Shown here in pieces: positions 36,138 through 45,402 of a DNA stretch of 64,000 nt. The notes under the pieces are model-generated. The model worked only from the letters and a program-made list of their open reading frames with translations, made no database searches and was not told the DNA's origin. Each line of letters starts with the position of its first letter. The first letter of the stretch is position 1. Made by a program: the position numbers and the translations under genes. Source of the stretch: Sphingomonas sp. PP-F2F-G114-C0414 (GTDB lineage Bacteria; Pseudomonadota; Alphaproteobacteria; Sphingomonadales; Sphingomonadaceae); contig NZ_RCWT01000013.1 in NCBI RefSeq assembly GCF_003688595.1, positions 242,380-306,379 of the forward strand, given 5' to 3'.

Positions 36138-36317
36138 GAGCGCGATGTAGCGTCGCGTGGGGGTGGGGACAAGGAACGCTGCTGGGGGTGCGGAAGAAGG
36201 GAGAAGTCAGAAGGCGCCATCGGCAAAGCCGTTGTCGTCGGACGGGCCCTGGGAAGACAGGGGCCCGCCGGCCGCGCTTGAGCGAGTCATGAAGACGCAG
36301 TCTTCTTGCCGCTCTAC

Positions 36318-36355
36318 GCGAAAGACCCTCGCTCCGGGGGCATGGAGCGAGGGCC
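36318..36355 (-). terminator. Intrinsic terminator of lolA (minus strand)
   Basis: ccctcgctcc-atgcccc-ggagcgaggg read on the minus strand is a 10-bp stem followed by tctttcgc. It lies about 140 bp after the lolA stop. The rest of 36138-36493 shows no gene; an accgaac/gttcgg or similar promoter could not be assigned. Confidence 0.65.
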
Positions 36356-36493
36356 AACTCAGCGTTCGTCACGCAGGCAAGAAATGGGGAAACCATCCGG
36401 GCAACAGGGGGAAAAATCCCGAATGCCCCACATCCGCAGGCCACTCTCTAGGGGGCCGAACCTGTCGCTTGCATGAATGACACCGATTTTACG

Positions 36494-37123
36494 TTACTTT
36501 CTTACACCCGTGCGGCGCGGATCGTTCCAGCGGAAGGTATTGTCGCTGACCGGAACGCCGAATTTCTGGTTGGTCAGCCGGACGGTCGTGCGGTTGTTCT
36601 GGCTGTCGAGCGCAACCCAACCTTGCAGCATCAGTCCACCGGGTGCGCTCGCGCTCCGCACGAATACCAGGGTGATCTTGCCAGTTTCAGGATGTTTTGG
36701 ATCATTCACCTCGACCGATATGATCCGTGGATCATAGCCGGGTACGAGCTTGGCATAACGCGTGATATCGCGCGACGGATCGAGGAATACGACCAGTGGC
36801 GAGTTTTTGATCGGCCAGCGTTGCACCTGCTTCACCGAATAATCGATGAAGGTCAGCGCGCCGCCCTCCGCGACGATCAGGATCGGCACGCCTTTCTGGT
36901 ACTGAAAACGGATCTTGCCGGGCTTCTTCAGCGTCAGCACGCCGGTCAGCACCTTGCCGTTGCGATCCGCCTGCGAAAAATCGGCAGTCATCGTCTCCAT
37001 TGCCTGGAGGGATTTCTGCACGGCGGCCAGATCACCGGTCGCCTGCGCGGCGATTGGCGAGGGCACGGCGGCGACGGACAAAGCGGCGATCGTCGCGATC
37101 ACCGCGGGGCGGGTATTGAACAT
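36494..37123 (-). CDS. lolA: Outer-membrane lipoprotein carrier LolA family protein
   Basis: Periplasmic chaperone that takes lipoproteins from LolCDE to the outer membrane; 209 residues. Signal peptide about 1-25 (IATIAALSVAAVPSPIAAQ), then the LolA fold: ALETMTADFSQADRNGKVLTGVLTLKKPGKIRFQYQKG and VLVAEGGALTFIDYSVKQVQRWPI-type strands. The ATG at 37123 has ggag ribosome site (gaggagaattcg); in-frame codons to 37207 are not used. ftsK and lolA are usually neighbours in this group; here a porin gene lies between them. Confidence 0.92.
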   Translation of the reverse strand: MFNTRPAVIATIAALSVAAVPSPIAAQATGDLAAVQKSLQAMETMTADFSQADRNGKVLTGVLTLKKPGKIRFQYQKGVPILIVAEGGALTFIDYSVKQVQRWPIKNSPLVVFLDPSRDITRYAKLVPGYDPRIISVEVNDPKHPETGKITLVFVRSASAPGGLMLQGWVALDSQNNRTTVRLTNQKFGVPVSDNTFRWNDPRRTGVRK

Positions 37124-37207
37124 CGAATTCTCCTCAAGGGGCGACCGTTGCCCGCCCGCGCTTGAACCGCCACTGAATTCGATGTGCGGCCACCGCACAA
37201 CCCGCAT

Positions 37208-37292
37208 CCGTCATCCTGACGAAAGTCAGGACCCAGGATCAAGCAGGTCAGCGAGTGTTACTCTGGATCCTGACTTTCGTCAGGATGACGGG
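37208..37292. repeat. Palindromic repeat, GTCATCCTGACGAAA type, copy 3
   Basis: Arms ccgtcatcctgacgaaagtcaggacccagga and tctggatcctgactttcgtcaggatgacgg; closest in sequence to the copy at 9063. Between oprB-type porin and lolA. Confidence 0.9.
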
Positions 37293-37331
37293 GGAGGCGG
37301 ACGTCGGCAACGTGTAAAGTCGATACCCCCG

Positions 37332-38717
37332 CTACAGCGTGATCGCAGCCTTCATACCCAGTACGCCGACGTCGTTCGCGTCATGCACACCTCCGGGGTT
37401 GTGGATGAACTGCACATTCGGCCGCAATTCGAGCCACCGGGTCGGATGGACGCTGTAATAAATCTCCGACGCGTATTCGGCGTCCTGCACGGCGGGCCGC
37501 GTCGGATCGAGCGCCTCGCCCTTCGCGACGCGCCCGTTCACGTTGGTTCGCGCGACGCCGAAGCCGAGGATGTCGCCCGGCCGCCACGGCACCAGTCCCT
37601 TGTAGAACAGCCCGGCTGCAACCTGATTGTCGGTGGTCGAGGTCGCGCGGTCGGCCTGAGTCGCGTTGAGGAACACGCTGAGTCCGGTGACCGACTTGCC
37701 GTCCTTCGACGTGCCGGTGACCTGTTGCTGGAGATTTAAATACACCCCGTAGCGTGCGCTGCGGCGGAGGGGTTCGAGCCCGGTGATCGCGATCGGCTGG
37801 CGGTTCACATCGTAGAACACGTCGTCGCCGTTCGAGGTGTTGACCCAGCCGCCGAGCTTGTATGCGCCGACCCGGCCATCGTTATCGCCGCGACGCCATT
37901 CCGCCTCGACCGGGATCAGCGCGCCGGTCGCGCCGTGGAACCGGCCGATCACGAAGGCCTTTTCGAGATTGCGCGGGTTCACCTCGTAGGCGGCGGTCTT
38001 TAGTGTCAGATGGTCGTTGACGTCGTAGCGCAGCCGTGCGCCCCATTGGCCGACCGGCCAGTTCTGCCAGTAATCGCCGACCAGATTGCCCGGCTGCGCG
38101 CCGCAGAAGCTGAGGTTCTGGAAATAGCAGGAGAAGACCGCGAAATCCTCGCCGGGATTGGTCCGGCCTGCCTTGATCTCGAATTTCTCACCGATCTTCT
38201 GCTCGTACCAGAATTGCGTGAGGCGGACGGTCTGGCCGCGGCCGTATACTTCCTGGACCTGTTGCAGCACGCCGAGATTGGCGTCCGCGCCGAGATCGCG
38301 GCCGCGGCGATAGGTGACGGTCGCCTGGAACGCGCCGCCCTTCAGCCCAACCACCTTGTCGAGATCGAGCAGTACGCCGACGTCGAACTGACCTGTCTCG
38401 CGCAACAGCTTCCGGTCGCCGCCCGAGAAATTATAGCCGCTTTCCGAGGCATAGCGGGCGCTGACACCAATACCGCGATCCGCGAGGCGCTTGCGGATGT
38501 CGAACCAGTCGGCGAACAGTCCGGGGGGCGGGGTGCGCCGCGTATCGGCAGTCAGCGCCGACGGGGAGAGATCGCTGTCGCGACGCACGCCGGCGCGCGG
38601 GCGATGCTGCGTGTCGGTGGCGGTGCTGCCGGGGGTCTGCTTGGCGGTGTCCTGCGCGGAGACCTGACTGGGTAGGGCGAGCGCAAACGCCGCCGCAAAC
38701 AACCGCCGATACTGCAT
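37332..38717 (-). CDS. OprB-type carbohydrate porin
   Basis: A 461-residue outer membrane protein. Signal peptide (MQYRRLFAAAFALALPSQVSAQ), an acidic, low-complexity linker, then LFADWFDIRKRLADRGIGVSARYASESGYNFSGG typical of OprB family beta-barrel N-termini. Middle strands include FEIKAGRTNPGEDFAVFSC and FWYEQKIG; the C-terminus ends GVLGMKAAITL. OprB porins pass glucose and other sugars. The ATG at 38717 is chosen (a GTG three codons upstream is possible). It is flanked on both sides by palindromic repeats, which suggests a self-contained unit placed between ftsK and lolA. Confidence 0.9.
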   Translation of the reverse strand: MQYRRLFAAAFALALPSQVSAQDTAKQTPGSTATDTQHRPRAGVRRDSDLSPSALTADTRRTPPPGLFADWFDIRKRLADRGIGVSARYASESGYNFSGGDRKLLRETGQFDVGVLLDLDKVVGLKGGAFQATVTYRRGRDLGADANLGVLQQVQEVYGRGQTVRLTQFWYEQKIGEKFEIKAGRTNPGEDFAVFSCYFQNLSFCGAQPGNLVGDYWQNWPVGQWGARLRYDVNDHLTLKTAAYEVNPRNLEKAFVIGRFHGATGALIPVEAEWRRGDNDGRVGAYKLGGWVNTSNGDDVFYDVNRQPIAITGLEPLRRSARYGVYLNLQQQVTGTSKDGKSVTGLSVFLNATQADRATSTTDNQVAAGLFYKGLVPWRPGDILGFGVARTNVNGRVAKGEALDPTRPAVQDAEYASEIYYSVHPTRWLELRPNVQFIHNPGGVHDANDVGVLGMKAAITL

Positions 38718-38819
38718 TACGCCCACCTGTTTTTCGTAACTTGTATCAACCCCGTATACCGGGTCTCGGCTGATCGAAACCCCGGTCTGCGTGCGTCACT
38801 TGGTGACGAGCGCCCCTCC

Positions 38820-38901
38820 CAGTTCTCCCGCGAAGGCAGGAGCTTAGGGTTCCAGACGACATCGTTCTTGGTTCCTGGACCCCCGCGTTCGCGAGGGAAC
38901 A
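38820..38901. repeat. Palindromic repeat, CTCCCGCGAAGGCAGGAGCTTAGG type
   Basis: Arms agttctcccgcgaaggcaggagcttagggttccag and ttcctggacccccgcgttcgcgagggaac; related to 16004-16082. Located between ftsK and the porin gene. Confidence 0.8.
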
Positions 38902-38938
38902 GCGAGGCAAAAGGACGGAGCGGCGCAGCACCGCGACG

Positions 38939-41251
38939 CTAGATCGCATGCCCCTCGGTATCGCGGAGCACTTCGCGGCGGCCGACATGATCCGGGCGAC
39001 CGACGATGCCGTCCTTCTCCATCCGCTCGATCAACCGCGCAGCCGAATTGTAGCCGATCCGCAACTGCCGCTGCAGCCACGAGGTCGACGCCTTCTGCGA
39101 CTCGCAGACCAGCTGGATCGCCTGGCGGTATTGCTGGTCTTCGGCGGAGTCCTCCCCGGTCGGCGAGCCCTCGAGCGCGAAGCTCTCCTCGGGCTCCTCG
39201 GTCACGGACGAGATGTAATCCGGCAGCCCCTGCGAGCGCCAGTGATCCGCCACCAGCCGCACTTCGTCGTCGGTCACGAACGGCCCATGCACACGCACGA
39301 TGCCCTTGCCGCCCGGCATGTAGAGCATGTCGCCCTTGCCCAGCAGCTGCTCCGCGCCCTGTTCGCCGAGGATGGTCCGCGAATCGATCTTCGACGTGAC
39401 GTGGAAGCTGATCCGGGTCGGCAGATTGGCCTTGATGACGCCGGTGATGACGTCGACCGATGGCCGCTGCGTTGCCATGATCAGGTGGATACCCGCGGCG
39501 CGTGCCTTCTGCGCAAGCCGCTGGATGAGGAACTCGACCTCCTTGCCCGCGGTCATCATCAGGTCGGCGAGCTCGTCGACGATCACCACGATCTGCGGCA
39601 GGACGTCGTATTCGAGCTTCTCCTCCTCGTACATCGGCGCGCCGGTATCCGGATGATACCCCGTCTGCACCTTCCGCCCGAGCGGCTGCCCCTTGGCCTT
39701 CGCACCGCGCACCTTGTCGTTGAAGCCGGCGAGGCTGCGCACGCCGACGGAGGACATCTGGCGATAGCGATCCTCCATCGTCTCGACCGCCCATTTCAGC
39801 GCGCGCACCGCCTTGGCGGGATCGGTCACGACCGGCGACAACAGATGCGGAATGTCGTCGTACATGCTCAGTTCGAGCATCTTCGGATCGATCATGATCA
39901 TCCGGCACTGGTTCGGCGTCAGCTTGTACAGCAGCGACAGGATCATGCTGTTCAGGCCGACCGACTTGCCCGAGCCGGTGGTGCCTGCGACCAGCAGATG
40001 CGGCATCGGCGCGAGATCGGCGATCACCGAATCGCCCGCGATGTTCTTACCCAGGATGATCGGCAGCTGCGCCGACTGGTCCTCGAACGTCTGGCTGCCG
40101 ACGAGTTCGTGCAAGCTGACCGCCTCGCGCCGCGCATTCGGCAGCTCGATCCCGATCACGTTGCGCCCCGGGATCACCGCGACGCGCGCCGAGATCGCGG
40201 ACATGTTGCGCGCGATATCGTCCGCCAGCGCGATCACGCGGCTCGCCTTGATGCCGGGCGCGGGCTCCAACTCGTACATCGTCACGACCGGGCCCGGCCG
40301 CACCTCGATGATCGACCCCTTGACGTGGAAATCGTCGAGCACATTCTCGAGCAGCCGTGCGTTGCGCTCCAGCCCGGCCTTGTCGATCACGTTGCCCTGG
40401 CTCGGCGGGGAGGGGGTCAGCAGGTCGAGGCTCGGCAGCGTGAAATTGTCGCGCAGATCGAGCGACGACTGGCGCTCCTTGGGTTTCGCCTGCGACGGCG
40501 CGTTCTGGCGATCCGCGATCACCGGGGCAGGGCGCGGGTCCGGCTCTGCGACGGCACGCGGCTCGACCGGCTTGCGCGTCAACGTCAGCGGTTCGTCGTC
40601 GTCCTCGTCGATCTCCGCAAAGCCGTCATAGCCGAGCGCTTCGGTGCGATTGCGGCGGGGAAGGCGCCATTTGCGCTCGCCGAGATCGATCTCGATGCTC
40701 TTGCCCCAGACGATCGCGCCGGAGATCGCCGCGACCAGCCCAATCGCGCGGGCGGACCAGAGCTCGGCGACCGGCTGGCCGATGAAGCTCAGCCCCCAAT
40801 GCACGGCGCTCGCAACGGACAAGCCAATGATCCCACCCCATCCGGCAGGCAATGCCAATACCGAGGTGCCCGAGACGAACGCCAGCGCGCTCGCCATCAG
40901 CGCGACGCCGATCGCCGCGCCGCGCACCATCCGCAGCCAGTGGCCGAGCGGCAGATCGCGCCACAGCCGCATGCCGAGGATCGGTCCGATCGGCAGCAAC
41001 AGCGCCACCGCCGGCCCGAACAGCGTGAGCGCGATGTCGGCGAACCACGCGCCCGGCGGGCCGACCAGATTGTCCGGATAGGCACCCGACGCGGTGTTGA
41101 GCGCCGCGTCGCTCGGGTGATAGCTCGCCAGCGCCAGCGCCATCAGCAGCGTGCCGACGAACAACGCGATCGCCGCGATCAGCGCACCGCTGCGGACGGC
41201 GCCCGCCTTCACCGTCTCACGCCACAAGGCTGGCTGCGCGCGGCTGGCCAT
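38939..41251 (-). CDS. ftsK: DNA translocase FtsK
   Basis: Septal DNA pump that clears the chromosome terminus; 770 residues. Four N-terminal membrane helices lie between about 15 and 175. A charged linker with Pro/Arg (200-270) follows, then the alpha/beta motor with VAGTTGSGKSVGLNSMILSLLYK (Walker A) and YDVLPQIVVIVDELADLMM (Walker B). The gamma winged-helix domain at the end (QLVCESQKASTSWLQRQLRIGYNSAARLIERME) recognises KOPS. The linker is short compared with E. coli FtsK, as in other alphaproteobacteria. Confidence 0.97.
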   Translation of the reverse strand: MASRAQPALWRETVKAGAVRSGALIAAIALFVGTLLMALALASYHPSDAALNTASGAYPDNLVGPPGAWFADIALTLFGPAVALLLPIGPILGMRLWRDLPLGHWLRMVRGAAIGVALMASALAFVSGTSVLALPAGWGGIIGLSVASAVHWGLSFIGQPVAELWSARAIGLVAAISGAIVWGKSIEIDLGERKWRLPRRNRTEALGYDGFAEIDEDDDEPLTLTRKPVEPRAVAEPDPRPAPVIADRQNAPSQAKPKERQSSLDLRDNFTLPSLDLLTPSPPSQGNVIDKAGLERNARLLENVLDDFHVKGSIIEVRPGPVVTMYELEPAPGIKASRVIALADDIARNMSAISARVAVIPGRNVIGIELPNARREAVSLHELVGSQTFEDQSAQLPIILGKNIAGDSVIADLAPMPHLLVAGTTGSGKSVGLNSMILSLLYKLTPNQCRMIMIDPKMLELSMYDDIPHLLSPVVTDPAKAVRALKWAVETMEDRYRQMSSVGVRSLAGFNDKVRGAKAKGQPLGRKVQTGYHPDTGAPMYEEEKLEYDVLPQIVVIVDELADLMMTAGKEVEFLIQRLAQKARAAGIHLIMATQRPSVDVITGVIKANLPTRISFHVTSKIDSRTILGEQGAEQLLGKGDMLYMPGGKGIVRVHGPFVTDDEVRLVADHWRSQGLPDYISSVTEEPEESFALEGSPTGEDSAEDQQYRQAIQLVCESQKASTSWLQRQLRIGYNSAARLIERMEKDGIVGRPDHVGRREVLRDTEGHAI

Positions 41252-41281
41252 GACCCGTATTCTCCAGATTCAACATGATAT

Positions 41282-41296
41282 GTAGAGATTCTCTAC
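41282..41296. promoter_or_regulatory. Perfect palindrome GTAGAGATTCTCTAC in the ftsK/ubiH-like divergent promoter region
   Basis: A 15-bp perfect palindrome with 7-bp arms and a single central base, 31 bp from the ftsK start and 118 bp from the hydroxylase start, in an unusually AT-rich patch. It may be an operator for a dimeric regulator (inference); no known consensus is recognised. Confidence 0.5.
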
Positions 41297-41413
41297 AATA
41301 GAGAATGCATCGCGCCAGGCGGCCTCAACGTCAAGGTAACCACGCGACAACACGGGTTAAGCTGCGCCCGGATCGTCGTTGGCAGCGACCGGCTACCGGG
41401 ATAAAGCGGCGCC

Positions 41414-42628
41414 ATGGACACAGATGTAATCATCCTCGGTGGCGGGCTGGTCGGCGCGACGCTCGCCGTGGCGCTCGACGTGCACGGTATCTCGACGATC
41501 GTGATCGACCCCGCCGACCCCGCGGTGACGCTGGCGCCCCGCTTCGATGGCCGTGCGTCGGCGGTGGCGAGCGCGAGCCACCGGATGCTCGACGCGATCG
41601 GCATCGGCGCGACGCTGGCGGGGCAGGGCTGTGCGATCCGCCAGATTCGCGTCAGCGATGGCCTCGAACCCGGCGCGCTCGATTTCGTCCCCGCCGCGGA
41701 CGACGGCGCGCTCGGCACGATGTACGAAAACAAGCTGCTCCGCCGCACGCTGTTCGACGCTGCGACCGCCGCGCCGCATGTCGATCTCCGCATGCAGACA
41801 CGTGCGACGACGGTCGACCGCGCCGAATCGGGCGTCACCGCCACGCTGGACTCGGGCGGCGTCATTCGCGCGCCGCTGTTGATCGCCGCGGAGGGTCGCA
41901 ACTCTCCGGCGCGCGAGGCCGCCGGGATCACGATCGCACGCTGGTCATACGAGCACACCGCGATCATCGCCGCGTTCCACCACGAACGCTCGCACGAGGA
42001 CGTCGCGTACGAGATCTTCTACGCGAGCGGCCCGTTCGCGCTGCTCCCGCTGCCGGATGATGCGGACGGTCACCGCTCGGCGATCGTCTGGACCGTCGAC
42101 GCGAAAAACGCGCCCGGCATGCTGAAGCTCGGCGACCGAGCGTTCCTGGCGGAAGCGGAAAAGAGCATGGGCGGCTTCCTCGGCACGCTGTCGATGGCAA
42201 CGCCGCGCTCGTCCTATCCGCTCGGCTTCCACCACGCCGCACGGATCACCGACACGCGGCTCGCACTGGTCGGCGACGCCGGCCACGGCATCCATCCGAT
42301 CGCCGGGCAGGGGCTCAACCTGGGTTTTCGCGACGTCGCGACGCTCGCCGAAGTGCTGGTCGAGGGCAAGCGTCTCGGGCTCGATCTCGGCGACGCGGCG
42401 CTGCTCGCACGCTACCAGCGCTGGCGCGGGCTCGACACGTTCATGACCGCCGCCGCCACCGACACGCTCACCCGCCTGTTCGGCCTCCCCGGCAAGACCG
42501 CCAGCGCCGTGCGTCGGTTCGGCATCAGCGCGGTCAACGCGATCCCCCCGCTCAAGGACCGCTTCATGGCGGAAGCACGCGGTGAATCGGGTGACCTGCC
42601 CAAGCTGTTGCAGGGTCTTAAGATCTGA
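41414..42628 (+). CDS. UbiH/UbiF-family FAD-dependent hydroxylase
   Basis: A 404-residue flavin monooxygenase of the ubiquinone hydroxylase group. FAD motif IILGGGLVGATLAVALDVHG is followed by the DG motif region (LLIAAEGRNSPAREAAGI) and the second FAD motif RLALVGDAGHGIHPIAGQGLNLGFRD, the ubiquinone hydroxylase signature. It probably hydroxylates a ubiquinone ring precursor; which position (C1, C5 or C6) cannot be told, since alphaproteobacteria vary. Divergent from ftsK; its 3' end overlaps the convergent YjdF gene by 11 bp. Confidence 0.9.
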   Translation: MDTDVIILGGGLVGATLAVALDVHGISTIVIDPADPAVTLAPRFDGRASAVASASHRMLDAIGIGATLAGQGCAIRQIRVSDGLEPGALDFVPAADDGALGTMYENKLLRRTLFDAATAAPHVDLRMQTRATTVDRAESGVTATLDSGGVIRAPLLIAAEGRNSPAREAAGITIARWSYEHTAIIAAFHHERSHEDVAYEIFYASGPFALLPLPDDADGHRSAIVWTVDAKNAPGMLKLGDRAFLAEAEKSMGGFLGTLSMATPRSSYPLGFHHAARITDTRLALVGDAGHGIHPIAGQGLNLGFRDVATLAEVLVEGKRLGLDLGDAALLARYQRWRGLDTFMTAAATDTLTRLFGLPGKTASAVRRFGISAVNAIPPLKDRFMAEARGESGDLPKLLQGLKI

Positions 42629-43232
42629 GCCGGGCGATCTGCCTGTCGTGAACGCGGGATAGCAGAAGCAACGCGAGTATGGCGCCAACCAGGCACATCA
42701 GCATGTCCCACTGCGTATCCCACGGATCGCCCTGCGTTCCGAGAAACGCGTCCGCACCTTGGCCGACTGCGACGGCAGCGCCGAACTCGATCAGTTCGTA
42801 CAAGGCGCTGACGGACAGGCAGTAGGCGAGGACGGTGATCGTCAGCAGTCGGCGCGACGCGATGCTGCCGGTCCGGATAAGGATCTCGCGCAGGACGATC
42901 GCGGGCACGAACCCCTGCATCAGATGGCCGAACCGATCATAGGGATTGCGCGCGAGATGCAGCCAATCCTGCACCGCGAAACCTATCGGTACGCGCGCAT
43001 AGGTAAAGGCACCGCCGAGCATCAGCACCAAGCCGTGCAGCGTGATCAACGCCAGCGCGAGATGTGAGAAGCGAAACCGGTGGCGCAGGGCGACCAGTAC
43101 GGGAAATGCAATCAGGACAGGCGCGACTTCCATCCACCATGTTGCGCGGTCCGTCGGCGACCATCCCGAGGCCAGGAGCCCTATCGCCCAGACCGCGCCC
43201 AGTATTGGAAGGCGGCGGTCGGTCGACGTCAT
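42618..43232 (-). CDS. YjdF-like DUF2238 membrane protein
   Basis: A 204-residue inner-membrane protein with about six hydrophobic helices. It has the DUF2238 signature [27 protein letters not shown], then [43 protein letters not shown]. The Asp/His/Glu-rich loops look like a metal or acid-base site, but function is unknown. It is the last of four genes that overlap in turn (YbbN, LON-domain, Trm112, this). Confidence 0.92.
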   Translation of the reverse strand: MTSTDRRLPILGAVWAIGLLASGWSPTDRATWWMEVAPVLIAFPVLVALRHRFRFSHLALALITLHGLVLMLGGAFTYARVPIGFAVQDWLHLARNPYDRFGHLMQGFVPAIVLREILIRTGSIASRRLLTITVLAYCLSVSALYELIEFGAAVAVGQGADAFLGTQGDPWDTQWDMLMCLVGAILALLLLSRVHDRQIARLRS

Positions 43233-43420
43233 ACGTTGGGCGCGGTTGCGTCGATCCGTCGGGCCTCCTCGACCAGCATGACCGGCACGCCATCGCGGAT
43301 CGGATACGCCAGGCCGGCCGCATCGGAGATCAATTCTCCCGCTGCTTCATCATAGCGGAGCGGCGTGCGCGTCATCGGGCAGACCAGGCGTTCGAGCAGC
43401 CAGGGATCAAGCCCGCTCAC
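43229..43420 (-). CDS. Trm112 family small zinc-type protein
   Basis: A 63-residue protein: [46 protein letters not shown]. This is the UPF0434/Trm112 fold. In bacteria it partners or activates methyltransferases and is often found near LPS or coenzyme genes (family knowledge; partner here unknown). Most of the usual zinc cysteines are gone: only the Cys in LVCP remains, while the CPxC partner is T-R-T. 4-bp overlaps with neighbours on both sides. Confidence 0.9.
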   Translation of the reverse strand: MSGLDPWLLERLVCPMTRTPLRYDEAAGELISDAAGLAYPIRDGVPVMLVEEARRIDATAPNV

Positions 43421-44073
43421 TGCAGCGTCACCGATTCGTCGCCATCGTGCCGCCCGAAAAACTGCATCAACTGGATGATCAGTTCGGCACGCTGCTCAAC
43501 ATCCGGCGCCTCTAGCAGCGCCTGCTTTGCGGCGGCATCGAACGGTGCGATCTGGGCGATGCCGTTGACCAAGCTCTCGTCGTCGAGCCGGCCGACCGCA
43601 TCCCAGTCGACCGCATAGCCCTGCATGTCGGCGAACCGGCGTGACTCCAGTTCCAGCGACGAGCGCCGCCCGAGCGACAGTGCATCGTCCTCGATCAACG
43701 GCAGCAACTCCGCCTCGACCTGGCGGAATGCGGTCGTGACGTCCAACTCGCGGACGATCCGGAACAGCGCGATGCCCTCCAGCACGACGTTGTAGCGCCC
43801 GTCGTCGAGCGCCTCGACTTCGGCGATCTTGCCGACGCAGCCGATGTCGTACAGCGCATCCGCGTCGTCATGCGGTCCACCCCGCGGCTGGATCATCCCG
43901 ATCCGCCGGTCGCGCGCCATCGCATCGCTGATCATCGCCCGATAGCGCGGCTCGAACATGTGCAGCGGCAGGTGCATGCCGGGGAAAAGGAGCGCCCCCG
44001 GCAACGGGAAGATCGACAGTCGCGTGGTCGTGCGCGGGGGGGTGGCGCGCGGGGGGGCGGACTCGGTGGTCAT
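43417..44073 (-). CDS. LON substrate-binding domain protein
   Basis: A 218-residue protein consisting only of the Lon N-terminal domain: [75 protein letters not shown]. There is no ATPase or protease domain. Stand-alone LON-domain proteins are thought to act as substrate adaptors. ATG at 44073 overlaps the YbbN stop; the N-terminal ~20 residues are Pro/Thr-rich. Confidence 0.92.
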   Translation of the reverse strand: MTTESAPPRATPPRTTTRLSIFPLPGALLFPGMHLPLHMFEPRYRAMISDAMARDRRIGMIQPRGGPHDDADALYDIGCVGKIAEVEALDDGRYNVVLEGIALFRIVRELDVTTAFRQVEAELLPLIEDDALSLGRRSSLELESRRFADMQGYAVDWDAVGRLDDESLVNGIAQIAPFDAAAKQALLEAPDVEQRAELIIQLMQFFGRHDGDESVTLQ

Positions 44074-44987
44074 CCGAACAGGATCGCAGACAGGCGACGT
44101 CGCTGTCCAGACACCCACGGGTCTTCGAGCCCGACGACTTCGAACAATTTGAGCAACTGCGTCCGCGCCGCGCCCTCGTTCCAGTCGCGCTCGGTGGCGA
44201 TGATGCCGAGGAACGTGTCGGCCGCCGCATCACGATCGTTCGCTGCCATCTGGCCGTTGGCGAGCGCGAACCGGGCGTGCAGGTCGTCGGGATTCGCTTC
44301 GACTGCTGCGAGCAATGGCGACAAATCCTCGACCGGCGGGGCCGACTGCGCGAGCGCGAGTGCAGCCTGCGCGCGGGTAATCGCCGGGTCCTTGGCGATC
44401 GCGGGATCGAGGTTCGCCAGCCAGTCGGTCGCCTCGTCGAGCTGCCCGGTCGCGACCAGCGCACGGACGAAGCCGGCATGGACCTGCGGATGCTCGGGCG
44501 CGATCTCGGCGATCTCGCGGAAAACCCCGAGCGCACGCTCGCCGTCACCCGCCGCAAGCGCCTCTTCGCCCACCGCGATCAGCGGCTCGATATCGGGCGC
44601 CGCGTCGGCCGGCCCGGCCTCGATCGGCAACTGCTTGAGCAACTGGTCGAGGATCACGCGCAGCTGCGATTCGGTGCGTGCGCTGGTCATGTCGGCGACC
44701 AGCTGGCCCTGGAACATCGCATAGACGGTCGGGATCGACTTGATCTGGAATTGCGCGGCGATGAACTGGTTCTTGTCGGTATCGACCTTCGCCAGCACGA
44801 CGCCCTTGTCGGCATAATCCGCGGCGACCTTCTCCAGCGTCGGCGTCAGCGCCTTGCACGGCCCGCACCATTCGGCCCAGAAATCGATGATCACGAGGCT
44901 GGTCATCGACGGTTCGACGACGTCGCGACGGAACGCCTCGACGGCGTCCTTCTCCGCGGGGGACATTCCAAGCGTGGCCAAGTTCAA
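44070..44987 (-). CDS. YbbN-type thioredoxin with TPR (co-chaperone)
   Basis: A 305-residue protein: thioredoxin domain about 25-125 with the redox motif FWAEWCGPCKALTP and SIPTVYAMFQGQLV, then a TPR-like helical region (IEPLIAVGEEALAAGDGERALGVFREIAEIAPEH). YbbN/CnoX holds unfolded proteins under oxidative stress and hands them to GroEL or DnaK. Here the CGPC motif is intact, unlike E. coli CnoX, which has SxxC. Start TTG at 44987 is preceded by a gggag ribosome site; ATG at 44966 is the alternative. Confidence 0.93.
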   Translation of the reverse strand: MNLATLGMSPAEKDAVEAFRRDVVEPSMTSLVIIDFWAEWCGPCKALTPTLEKVAADYADKGVVLAKVDTDKNQFIAAQFQIKSIPTVYAMFQGQLVADMTSARTESQLRVILDQLLKQLPIEAGPADAAPDIEPLIAVGEEALAAGDGERALGVFREIAEIAPEHPQVHAGFVRALVATGQLDEATDWLANLDPAIAKDPAITRAQAALALAQSAPPVEDLSPLLAAVEANPDDLHARFALANGQMAANDRDAAADTFLGIIATERDWNEGAARTQLLKLFEVVGLEDPWVSGQRRRLSAILFG

Positions 44988-45215
44988 CTCCCGTGTAATT
45001 CTAGCGCGCTATCTGGGGGGCGCTGACGACGAATGCCACCTCTAGGATGGATAGGCATGCACGACAAACGTGCCTTGGCATTCGGCGCGAGCCGTTGATC
45101 CTTGTCATGCATACGGGTTCCAGCATCCAAGGGACCGCGTAATCAAGAGAGACAGGGTTGCGAAGCGGTGGCCTCCGGAACTGGTTGGCATTTCATCTCC
45201 GCCTTCGGACAAGCC

Positions 45216-45320
45216 GCCTCCCCGGCGGAGGCCGGGGTCCAGTTGGAGAGGTCGTAGTTACGGAGCGCAGTCTTCATTAGCAGCGTTACCCAACTGGACC
45301 CCGGCCTCCGCCGGGGAGGT
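45216..45320. repeat. Palindromic repeat, CCCCGGCGGAGGCCGGGGTCCAGT type, copy 2
   Basis: Arms cctccccggcggaggccggggtccagttgg and ccaactggaccccggcctccgccggggagg. Same family as 33634-33737. In the 415-bp gap between the YbbN and dnaE2 genes, which otherwise shows nothing I recognise. Confidence 0.88.
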
Positions 45321-45402
45321 GCATCTGTTCGGAGGCGCCACCCGGTCTGGATAAAAGAGCGTTCGGCGATCTTGCGGACGACACGATCGAGCGCCGGCCA
45401 TA

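Noticed and set aside
38948..41278. A 776-codon plus-strand open frame opposite ftsK, and a similar one opposite dnaE2 (45406..47736)
   Set aside because: Both are antisense to clearly coding genes, Arg/Gly/His-rich and without domains.
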